9,457 nucleotides of DNA from assembly GCA_017444165.1 (NCBI GenBank), contig JAFSXH010000290.1, positions 1 through 9,457 of the forward strand, given 5' to 3'. Below the pieces are notes generated by a model. The model saw only the letters and a program-made list of their open reading frames with translations, was not told the origin of the DNA and did not search any database. Both the position numbers and the translations under genes were made by a program. This DNA is from a bacterium. GTDB lineage: Bacteria > Vulcanimicrobiota > Xenobia > Xenobiales > Xenobiaceae. Below, piece by piece: positions 1 to 6,354 of the stretch; position 1 is the first letter of the stretch, and each line of letters starts with the position of its first letter.

Positions 1-46
1 ATCGTCCTTTTTCAGAAGAGAGCGAGACGGAGTAAAAAAAGAGATC

Positions 47-679
47 ATGTCTCAAAATCTTTTGCAAAAAAAAGCTAAACTTATTGGCGAAGCTTTAGAT
101 AAATATTTTCCCGATCCCAAACCTACTTTAATCTTTTACAGCCCTTTCACTCTATTAGTGGCGGTAGTATTATCGGCTCAATGTACGGATGAGCGCGTCA
201 ATATGGCCACAGAAAAATTATTCGCTATAGCCGATACTCCAGAAAAGATGGCCAGGTTGTCTGTAGAGGAGATTTACAACTGTATATTTCAGTTGGGTCT
301 AGCCAAAAATAAAGCTAAATATCTAGCTAACATGTCTAAACAAATTTTAGAAAAGTTTTCAGGACGAGTTCCTGACAATTTTAAAGATTTAGAGAGTCTT
401 TCAGGTGTGGGCCACAAGACAGCTTCAGTAGTTATGGCTCAAGCCTTCGGTGTACCTGCTTTTCCCGTTGACACTCACATTTTTCGCTTAGCCAGGCGTT
501 GGGGACTATCGAAGGGTGAAAAGGTAGAAAAAGTCGAGGAAGATCTCAAAAAACTCTTTCCCGACTGCGAATGGAACAGACGCCATATTCAGATAATCAA
601 TTGTGGCCGTAAATTTTGTAAAGCCACTGGACATAAAGTTGAAAATTGTCCCTTTTGTCAATTGTTGGAAGAATTATAG
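47..679 (+). CDS. nth: Endonuclease III (DNA glycosylase/AP lyase)
   Basis: A base-excision repair enzyme of 210 residues, the usual family size. It removes oxidised pyrimidines and nicks the abasic site. The N-terminal helical part has the family stretch LLVAVVLSAQCTDERVN (36-52). The helix-hairpin-helix reads LSGVGHKTA (118-126), with the catalytic Lys at K124. VDTHIFR (141-147) supplies the catalytic Asp, D142. The C-terminal iron-sulfur region is unusual: cysteines lie at 186, 191, 201 and 204, and the protein stops at 210. The E. coli-type spacing C-x6-C-x2-C-x5-C is absent, so the cluster may be altered or lost. The reading frame is open back to the window edge, but ATG at 47 gives a normal-length N-terminus. 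A GGAG lies at 29-32, rather far upstream (14 bases). Another frame ends in a stop at 33-35, possibly the tail of a preceding gene. The 3' end overlaps the convergent nucleotidyltransferase gene by 22 bases. The family assignment is firm. Confidence 0.95.
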   Translation: MSQNLLQKKAKLIGEALDKYFPDPKPTLIFYSPFTLLVAVVLSAQCTDERVNMATEKLFAIADTPEKMARLSVEEIYNCIFQLGLAKNKAKYLANMSKQILEKFSGRVPDNFKDLESLSGVGHKTASVVMAQAFGVPAFPVDTHIFRLARRWGLSKGEKVEKVEEDLKKLFPDCEWNRRHIQIINCGRKFCKATGHKVENCPFCQLLEEL

Positions 680-1476
680 TTTTTGAGATCTTCTCTGGCC
701 TGTTTTAGCGTTGTGGCATCATCTATATTGTAAGCGGCCTCGGCGAAGGGAGAAAGTATGCCTTTGCACTTTAGTCCCATCATGCGCTCTCCCGCTTCCT
801 CAGCCATGGTGACGCTCAATCTGCCTATCAGCATGTAAAATAATGTCTTCAAACCTAGGATCTTAGTTATCTTCAAAGGGTTTTTGCGACTGGCCGTCAC
901 CTCAGCTAAACTTTTGCGCACCTTTTGTACAACATTGCGGCGCATGCAACTCAGGCCGGAACCACAAAAAGTTCCCTCCTTCATCTTTACCCAGGTGTGG
1001 TGCAAGTGGGGGTATTTTTTTATGGAGGCTCCCTTTTCTACAAAGCCGTACCAAATCGAGCTTTGAGGAGAATCCTGACAGGCTTTGATAAAGTGGTCTA
1101 CAGCTTCGACTGTCAAAAAGGGAAGATCGCCCGCCACTACCAAGACTGGTTCAGTGCTTTCTGGAAGTTTCTCCATACCTGAAGCGATAGAATCGATCAA
1201 ACTTTCACCTGCGGGAGCGACGGTAGTTACGCCTTGCCAATTATCATCTAATTCATCTTCTCTTAGGGGAGAGACTAAGATTATTTTGTTTATATTTTGC
1301 GAATTTTTTAGAGCCTGGAGTGTATAGGAGCTCATAGGCTTAGATCCTAAAAGTATGTGTCCCTTGCTAGCTACTTTGGGTTCCGATGGATCTAAATCTT
1401 TGATCTGACCTCCAGCTAAAAGTAATACGTTGATAGGCAGGGAAAAATCTACATTATTTTCAGATACAGAAGTCAC
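658..1476 (-). CDS. MobA-like nucleotidyltransferase, ispE-linked (272 aa)
   Basis: Predicted cytoplasmic nucleotidyltransferase of the GT-A/NTP-transferase fold. The first strand and nucleotide loop read NVLLLAGG (16-23). A Lys follows (K38 in SKGHILL), then GSKPM. The metal-binding Asp lies in VVAGDLPFL (113-121), with GSGL at 172-175 and NIDD at 250-253. The tight MobA loop (GxSxRMGxxK) is replaced by a longer, divergent segment, so molybdopterin guanylyltransferase activity is not supported. IspD is also unlikely because its signature is missing. The open frame extends to 1554, but I chose GTG at 1476. It overlaps the ispE stop as GTGA, has GGAG seven bases upstream (1487-1484), and starts just before the first beta strand. 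From memory, similar nucleotidyltransferases lie beside ispE in some Clostridia. The substrate is unknown. The 3' end overlaps nth tail to tail. Confidence 0.85.
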   Translation of the reverse strand: MTSVSENNVDFSLPINVLLLAGGQIKDLDPSEPKVASKGHILLGSKPMSSYTLQALKNSQNINKIILVSPLREDELDDNWQGVTTVAPAGESLIDSIASGMEKLPESTEPVLVVAGDLPFLTVEAVDHFIKACQDSPQSSIWYGFVEKGASIKKYPHLHHTWVKMKEGTFCGSGLSCMRRNVVQKVRKSLAEVTASRKNPLKITKILGLKTLFYMLIGRLSVTMAEEAGERMMGLKCKGILSPFAEAAYNIDDATTLKQAREDLKNYNSSNN

Positions 1477-2372
1477 AATCTCACTCCAGTTATTAGCAAT
1501 TTGCCCATTTTTTCCAATGAATTTAGGTATTCTCGAGCTTTGAATCTCTCCCAACTCGGAGGACTAAAAAGAGCGAATATTGTCGAGCCGCTGCCACAGA
1601 GCATCACTTTTTCACAGCCGCAGCTTTTTAATTTTTCGAAGTAAACTTCCAAATCAGACTGTAAAGCAAGAGCGGCAGGTTCTAGGTCGTTGGCTAAATG
1701 GTCGCAAAGATCGGTCGGTGTATAATTGGAAATGTCCTGTAAAATCCTACTTGCTTTGTCCGAAGTACCTTTAGCGGGGCGGCGCAGATGTTCGGAGAGG
1801 GTATCCCATCTTTTGTACACTTGAGGAGTAGACAGACCGAATGGAGGTAGCCAAAGAAGCACAGTCCATGATCGCAAAAACTCTGGTGAGGGTAATGGTG
1901 TGAGCTCATCCCCTTTGCCGAGTCCTCGGGCTGTACCTAAAAGGAGACCAAAAGCGACATCTGCCCCTAAAGTTTTGGCTATGGAGTGCAATTCTGTGTA
2001 ATCCAAACCTAAGTTGTAAAGCTCATTTACACCTTTTAAGGCAGCCGCTCCATCCGCACTTCCTCCGCCTAACCCACCCCCTGCGGGAATACGCTTGTGC
2101 AAGACAAAACGGCAGGGGAGGGGACGGCCGCTCTTAGCCTCTAAACTTCGCAGAGATCTGAAAACTAAATTATTTTCGTCACTCTCTACGGTGAAACCAG
2201 AACCTACCTCATCGATTATCTCCAAACTAGTTTGCTCCGCTGGATATATTTCCAAAACATCGGCTAATTCTAGAGCTTGGAAGATGGTATCCAAACGGTG
2301 AAAACCACCAGGCAGAATATCTGTAATTTCTAAAGTTAAATTGATCTTGGCTGGAGCTTCTAAAGTGAGCAT
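1473..2372 (-). CDS. ispE: 4-diphosphocytidyl-2-C-methyl-D-erythritol kinase
   Basis: The GHMP kinase of the MEP isoprenoid pathway. It phosphorylates CDP-methylerythritol at the 2-OH with ATP in the cytoplasm. The 299 residues fit the family. APAKINL (6-12) carries the catalytic Lys K9. The substrate region GFHRLDTIFQAL (23-34) follows. The glycine-rich ATP loop is PAGGGLGGGSADGAA (96-110), and the catalytic Asp is D138 in LGADVAF. The third GHMP motif is LCGSGST (258-264). All key residues are present, so the gene should be functional. ATG at 2372 is preferred; it lies two bases after the TGA of the upstream DUF3857 gene. A TTG at 2378 overlapping that stop is the alternative and would add two residues. 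No strong Shine-Dalgarno precedes either, so translation may depend on coupling from the upstream gene. The stop overlaps the next gene's GTG. Confidence 0.96.
   Translation of the reverse strand: MLTLEAPAKINLTLEITDILPGGFHRLDTIFQALELADVLEIYPAEQTSLEIIDEVGSGFTVESDENNLVFRSLRSLEAKSGRPLPCRFVLHKRIPAGGGLGGGSADGAAALKGVNELYNLGLDYTELHSIAKTLGADVAFGLLLGTARGLGKGDELTPLPSPEFLRSWTVLLWLPPFGLSTPQVYKRWDTLSEHLRRPAKGTSDKASRILQDISNYTPTDLCDHLANDLEPAALALQSDLEVYFEKLKSCGCEKVMLCGSGSTIFALFSPPSWERFKAREYLNSLEKMGKLLITGVRL
1484..1488 (-). promoter_or_regulatory. Ribosome binding site fixing the GTG start of the nucleotidyltransferase
   Basis: TGGAG on the minus strand, inside the last codons of ispE, seven bases before GTG at 1476. 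Together with the GTGA overlap it points to this internal GTG rather than the longer open frame beginning at 1554, and it suggests translational coupling to ispE. Confidence 0.7.
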
Positions 2373-2374
2373 AA

Positions 2375-4324
2375 TCAATCTAACTTGAAGATCAAAAATT
2401 CTTTAGCTATCTTTACTTGAGCTTGAGCTAATTCTTGCAATTGAGCAAATTTTTCAGGATAAACGCGGGCCTCTTTAATCTCAACTCTGTTGTAGAACCA
2501 CACTTCGTTACCACGACAGATGACTTTAGAAACAAAAGAGCCGACATCATTACTGACATTTATACTTTCAGGATAGGAATTTATCTTCGCTTCCTTGGGC
2601 AAGATCAGATGATAATTGATCTCATCTACAAATGGAGCATCGAAGCAGACTGGATACTCTCTATCTTTCTCGAGGACCGACTGTAAAGTTTTGTTGCGGA
2701 TGATATAAATAGGAGTTTCGTAATATTTAGACTCCCTGTTGTTCCTGACGCAATTGGCAAATCTAACTGTGCTGTTGATAGTGACAGTCTTATCTGTATC
2801 TTTTATTTCAGGGAAGTAACTCGCATAAGGAACAGCGTGGAAGGTGAAAGAACCGTTAAACTGATTGATCAACCAATCTACTAACTCTTTGCGCTGTGAG
2901 AAAGTCATTTTGTCTAACTGCTTGGATACACTCAGCAACGGTGAAGTTCTCATTCCTGTGAAGCTTATATCTGTAGATAACTCTTGTGAACCGTTTTTAT
3001 CAATGATACCTTCCATTCTGTACGAACAGATGTTATCTATGGATAAATTTTGAGGAGTAACCTCTATTTTTGCCGTCTCTCCATCTTTTACGGGAAGTTT
3101 GAGAGCTATGGCTTTTTGTTGACTAGGAGATGGATAAGGCAAATATTTTCCTGGTACAGACGGATCTATCCAAAAATTCTTTCCCGTTACATCAGTTATC
3201 TTGAGCAGATAGCCGGACACGTAGCTAGGAATAGGGGGTAATTTGTCTATGGTCGTGGCTTCGGCTAGAGTTAAGAGATAAGGTTCCACCTTGAGACCAG
3301 ATTTGGTCAAGAGAGCTCCTAACAAGTAGGCAGACTCTGAGACGGTTAATTGAGAAGACTTACTCAACTTCGCTAAATTAGGTCTGGTATAAAATGGTGT
3401 CTTTTTGTTGAGTACAATGTAATTATTCATATGATTGAGTACATTGTTGATCTTCTCTTCTGTAGGCTGTGAAAAAGAAGTTAAGCGGGAAGAGAGCATA
3501 TTCAAAGAACCGTCATCAGCGATATTTAATCTCCAGATCTCTCCAGCCCAATTGCCAAAGTCTTCCCAACCAGAGAAATTAGTTATAGCTATATATTTGT
3601 AATAATTTTCTGAAACTGGTCTGTTGGTTCCACTCGGTAAGACATCGTAAGGCTTTTTGGTGTTCCAATAATAGGTGCGCTTGCCGTTTCTCTCTGTAAT
3701 CTTTGGTTCTCCAAGTTCGTCGCTATTCGCGTTAGTGTAAGTGTACACTTCTTGACCAACTGGAACTGTAGCCTTGTAGGTAGAGTGCAAAATGGGAACA
3801 TCGTTTTGCAGATATGTGGCTCCGCACCATCTCTTGTCAGAACGCGAGAAAACGGTATTTTTTACAGAAAACTCAATAATTGAGTCTGGTTCCAAAGGAG
3901 GAAATTCAACGATAAAATATCTTTGACTATCGTGAGCATCCGTATCCATTACGGGAACGCTTTTAACGCTGTCTTGATTAACGTTTATAACCTTTCCATC
4001 AGGAGTTATGACTCGAGCGTACTCTAATTCCATTTTCTCTTCATCAGTATTGCAAATTCTGGGCAACACATGGAAGAACTCGGCTCCCTCTTTATTGAGA
4101 ATCTTGACTACATTGTGTTCTGTAGAGACAGCAGACATATCTGCATTGAGGGTATAGGTCAGATCATCTTCTAGGATTAAAGCTAAGGCGTTAGGATATT
4201 CTTTGAGTCCAGGAGCATTGGCATAATTTTTAGGAGCACTAGGTGTATTTGCTGTTACAGGCAAAGCCAGACAGAGAATGGCCACAGCAACAGCGGCACT
4301 CCTGCGAATGTAATTAAATATCAT
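2375..4324 (-). CDS. Exported DUF3857 / degenerate transglutaminase-like protein (649 aa)
   Basis: A large exported protein of unknown function. Residues 1-25 form a typical signal peptide: positive RR at 7-8, a hydrophobic core, and VTA before the predicted cut at 25/26. No lipobox is seen. The DUF3857 domain spans about 45-265, with YARVITPDGKV (102-112), FPPLEPDSIIEF (141-152) and the tryptophan-rich GWEDFGNWAGEIW (252-264). A transglutaminase-core region follows at about 285-400, recognisable by SAYLLGALLTKSGLKVEPYLL (331-351) and FWIDPS (384-389). Family enzymes have GDCKDK before the first segment and a His before the second. Here no Cys occurs between 167 and 433, and no His between 298 and 496, so the protease/transferase triad is lost. 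The C-terminal third (430-649) is beta-rich and unassigned. A GAGGG lies 12 bases upstream of the ATG, which is a weak spacing. The gene is the second member of the putative ispE operon. It is probably a binding or scaffold protein in the periplasm. Confidence 0.88.
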   Translation of the reverse strand: MIFNYIRRSAAVAVAILCLALPVTANTPSAPKNYANAPGLKEYPNALALILEDDLTYTLNADMSAVSTEHNVVKILNKEGAEFFHVLPRICNTDEEKMELEYARVITPDGKVINVNQDSVKSVPVMDTDAHDSQRYFIVEFPPLEPDSIIEFSVKNTVFSRSDKRWCGATYLQNDVPILHSTYKATVPVGQEVYTYTNANSDELGEPKITERNGKRTYYWNTKKPYDVLPSGTNRPVSENYYKYIAITNFSGWEDFGNWAGEIWRLNIADDGSLNMLSSRLTSFSQPTEEKINNVLNHMNNYIVLNKKTPFYTRPNLAKLSKSSQLTVSESAYLLGALLTKSGLKVEPYLLTLAEATTIDKLPPIPSYVSGYLLKITDVTGKNFWIDPSVPGKYLPYPSPSQQKAIALKLPVKDGETAKIEVTPQNLSIDNICSYRMEGIIDKNGSQELSTDISFTGMRTSPLLSVSKQLDKMTFSQRKELVDWLINQFNGSFTFHAVPYASYFPEIKDTDKTVTINSTVRFANCVRNNRESKYYETPIYIIRNKTLQSVLEKDREYPVCFDAPFVDEINYHLILPKEAKINSYPESINVSNDVGSFVSKVICRGNEVWFYNRVEIKEARVYPEKFAQLQELAQAQVKIAKEFLIFKLD

Positions 4325-4401
4325 TTTATTCTTTATCCCTCGGGCAATCTGAAAAAATTTAGAGCCTATAAAAAAGATTGCTATTTAGCTTTAGCCTTAT
4401 C

Positions 4402-4680
4402 TTATTTTTTCTTTTTAAACTCAGGTCTATTGGAGTTTTTGTTGATTGATACAGAAGGGGAAGCGGGAGCAGAAGTCTCTTCCTCTGAACTTATGGCCTT
4501 GGAAATATCTTCTTCTGTAGCACCTTGTAAATTAACCATAACTGTCATAAGTAGGGCTATTTTTTGTAACTGTTCATCTATAGAGTGAGCTCTCAAAAGC
4601 AAAGATACTGCAAATATTACAGCGGACACCGTCAAAACAATTAAACATACAACACAATATATAGCTAGAGTGGAACTCAT
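4402..4680 (-). CDS. Small single-pass membrane protein (92 aa), unknown function
   Basis: I do not recognise a family. Residues 5-29 form one strong hydrophobic membrane segment directly at the N-terminus. An amphipathic stretch (32-52, HSIDEQLQKIALLMTVMVNL) follows that could be a short coiled coil. Next come an acidic segment (EEDISKAISSEEE) and a Ser/Pro/Asn-rich tail ending in KKKK. The positive tail and LLRAH after the membrane segment suggest that the C-terminus is cytoplasmic. The layout loosely recalls small envelope or stress proteins, but nothing specific matches. The gene is real: a perfect AGGAGG (4692-4687) lies six bases before the ATG, and the codons look normal. It lies 77 bases upstream of the DUF3857 gene with no convincing terminator between, so it may be first in that operon. 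Confidence 0.75.
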   Translation of the reverse strand: MSSTLAIYCVVCLIVLTVSAVIFAVSLLLRAHSIDEQLQKIALLMTVMVNLQGATEEDISKAISSEEETSAPASPSVSINKNSNRPEFKKKK

Positions 4681-4871
4681 ACAACTCCTCCTGCCTTTAA
4701 ATAAAATGAGAATTTATAATTCCAAGAACAACTCATCCACTTCTTCTAAAATGCGTTTGTGCCTTCTAAATTGTAGTATGTTGTAGGTCTTGTGTGTTGG
4801 GTGTTTGAGTAGGTAGTGACTAAAAGTGCTGAAGTGGAGGGTGAGCAAAAAATAGTAGAGAAAGTAAAATC
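4681..4871. other. Divergent intergenic region with a C-depleted right half
   Basis: This region lies between the minus-strand small membrane protein and the plus-strand CPBP protease, so both promoters should lie here. I see no clean -35/-10 pair. A TATAAT occurs at 4715-4720 on the plus strand without a suitable -35. In 4771-4871 the plus strand has about 34 G but only 5 C by hand count. TTGTAG is repeated at 4771 and 4781. This half would form a C-poor, little-structured leader for the protease mRNA. Antisense RNA from it would be C-rich and G-poor, the base pattern of Rho loading sites. No ORF or riboswitch is evident. Confidence 0.4.
4685..4692 (-). promoter_or_regulatory. Perfect Shine-Dalgarno of the 92-residue membrane protein
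   Basis: AGGAGGAG on the minus strand. The AGGAGG core ends six bases before the ATG at 4680. It is the strongest ribosome binding site in the window and supports this short ORF as a real, well-translated gene. Confidence 0.8.
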
Positions 4872-6293
4872 ATGCCTGTTAAGAGATTATTTTCTTTGTT
4901 TTTAGCATTAATGTTGATGCTTCCATTAAATTTTATAGGTTTTATTAACCCCCATAAAGATGAGAGTAAAGATCTATCTTTAAAACTGCGAGCTCAAGTA
5001 TGTTTGAAATACTTGAGAATATCGGAAGCTCTCAATATTTCTTCTGCCAATATTGAGTTGCTTCCCAGAGATTTAAATATAGAGAAAATGTCTCATGATG
5101 CTAAGTTTGATCTTTACATTTTTACTAAATTGACTGGTCAGGATGATAAGGCTAATGAACTGTTGACTAGCTATATAGAAGATAATGATGAAAATTCACA
5201 AAATTTACTCTCAAAAGATAAATATGCGACATTTTGTCAACAACTGGACGATTCCACTAGAAAGTATATGGCCTCTAAGGCTTTAGGACTTGATCCTAAG
5301 GAGATCCTTTCTCCTAAGGAACTTAGCCAATTTAATACTCTAGTTAGAGTTGAAGCTCTGTTTGCAATTACGATTATTTTAATTTTTATTCTGTCGATAC
5401 TCTACGCTATGGTGGGGATTTATCGCGCATTAGTGGATCTCTATAAGTATTTGACCGTTCAAGATATTTATCTCGATGTTGATGAATTTACTCCTGAAGA
5501 GATCTCGATAATTGATGATCTAGAATCCAATATTGGTGAATCCAAGGATTTTAAAGAGGAGGTTGTCGTTTCTAAGGAAGAACAAAGTAATATTTGGGAT
5601 CCCATAAAGACTGTTTGGGCTTTTGTCTCTTTGAGTTGGTTATCTATTATCATGGCTGCTGTAATTGGCGGCATAATGTTATATTTTTCCTTAGGTAATG
5701 AAATATTTCAAACATTTTTTGTTCAGATACTCATTTACGCAGTCAATATATTTTTGCTCTTTCGCTATTTGCCTAAATTAATGAATTTACCTGACAATAC
5801 CCCAAAAGTACATCTATTGAAATATTTGGGCTTGGGCGATAATTGGGCAAAATACATTCCTCAAGCCTTTATGGGTTACGGTGCGCTTCTAATGAGTGCG
5901 TTCTTTTCTTCATGGCTCTTCCAATATTTGACCAATCATGAACCAGTATCTTCAAATAAGTTGCTCGTCTATATAACTTCGGGGACGTTTACTCAAAGTA
6001 TACTTATCGTCTTCTTGGCTTTGGTTGCTCCTTTTTATGAAGAGATCATATTTAGAGGGTTGCTCTTTGGAGGAACGCGCTCGACTTTTTCTCCAATTTT
6101 GGCGGCCTCTTTCAGTTCGGTCTATTTCGCTCTTGTCCACGGCGACATTCAAGTTACCATCTCTCTTTTGGGTATGGGATTAGTTTTGTGCTGGCTATAT
6201 CAACGTACCAATAGCCTCTGGCCGTCAATATTATGCCATTTCATGTGGAATGGCAGTGTTATTTTTTATATGTTTTATCTATTGAAGTTTTAA
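4872..6293 (+). CDS. CPBP-family intramembrane metalloprotease with an N-terminal extracytoplasmic domain
   Basis: A 473-residue membrane protein whose C-terminal part (about 330-470) is a CPBP (Abi/Rce1-type) protease domain. The first motif is the glutamate pair E390-E391 with R395 in APFYEEIIFRG. The second is H423 in FALVHG. The third is H456 with N460 in CHFMWN. All presumed catalytic residues are therefore intact. The N-terminus has a hydrophobic segment (5-25: signal anchor or signal peptide). A helical soluble region follows (30-155), probably outside the membrane, then a membrane segment (161-184). Next is an acidic linker (199-240, about 14 Asp/Glu), then roughly seven more membrane helices. 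Typical CPBP proteins are about 200-300 residues, so the first 240 residues are an unusual addition. Bacterial members serve in bacteriocin self-immunity, protein processing or signalling; the substrate here cannot be told. The start has only a weak purine-rich leader (GAGAAAG). The gene ends eight bases before a strong terminator. Confidence 0.88.
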   Translation: MPVKRLFSLFLALMLMLPLNFIGFINPHKDESKDLSLKLRAQVCLKYLRISEALNISSANIELLPRDLNIEKMSHDAKFDLYIFTKLTGQDDKANELLTSYIEDNDENSQNLLSKDKYATFCQQLDDSTRKYMASKALGLDPKEILSPKELSQFNTLVRVEALFAITIILIFILSILYAMVGIYRALVDLYKYLTVQDIYLDVDEFTPEEISIIDDLESNIGESKDFKEEVVVSKEEQSNIWDPIKTVWAFVSLSWLSIIMAAVIGGIMLYFSLGNEIFQTFFVQILIYAVNIFLLFRYLPKLMNLPDNTPKVHLLKYLGLGDNWAKYIPQAFMGYGALLMSAFFSSWLFQYLTNHEPVSSNKLLVYITSGTFTQSILIVFLALVAPFYEEIIFRGLLFGGTRSTFSPILAASFSSVYFALVHGDIQVTISLLGMGLVLCWLYQRTNSLWPSILCHFMWNGSVIFYMFYLLKF

Positions 6294-6301
6294 AAACAGA
6301 G

Positions 6302-6341
6302 GAGCCTGTAGGTTTTTAGACCTGCAGGCTCATTTTTTTTT
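6302..6341 (+). terminator. Rho-independent terminator after the CPBP protease gene
   Basis: A 12-base-pair stem pairs GAGCCTGTAGGT (6302-6313) with ACCTGCAGGCTC (6320-6331), with one G-U wobble. The loop is six bases (TTTTAG), followed by A and nine T (6333-6341). It starts eight bases after the protease stop. On the minus strand the same hairpin follows the thrS stop, but its T run (five T, offset by five bases) is weaker, so it may act in both directions with a preference for plus. Confidence 0.9.
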
Positions 6342-6354
6342 GTTTATGTTTCCG

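Noticed and set aside
1..35. Possible C-terminal tail (about ten residues, ending at TAA 33-35) of a plus-strand gene before nth
   Set aside because: An acidic tail in this frame is plausible, but ten residues cannot be told from chance. The nth frame is also open to the edge.
884..1327. Overlapping plus-strand frames inside the nucleotidyltransferase gene
   Set aside because: They are antisense to a domain-supported gene, overlap one another and show no protein family features.
1477..1554. N-terminal extension of the nucleotidyltransferase, with a frame open to 1554
   Set aside because: It lies entirely inside ispE. The GTG at 1476 has a good Shine-Dalgarno and overlaps the ispE stop, and the extension has no domain content.
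3589..3801. 70-codon minus-strand frame inside the DUF3857 gene
   Set aside because: It is an out-of-frame shadow of a well-supported coding region.
4325..4401. Hairpin GCTA...TAGC followed by a T run between the small membrane gene and the DUF3857 gene
   Set aside because: The stem is only four base pairs, too weak for a terminator, so I kept the two genes as a likely operon.
4715..4720. TATAAT on the plus strand as the -10 box of the CPBP gene
   Set aside because: No -35 box lies 16-18 bases upstream, and it is about 150 bases from the start codon. It is likely chance in A/T-rich DNA.
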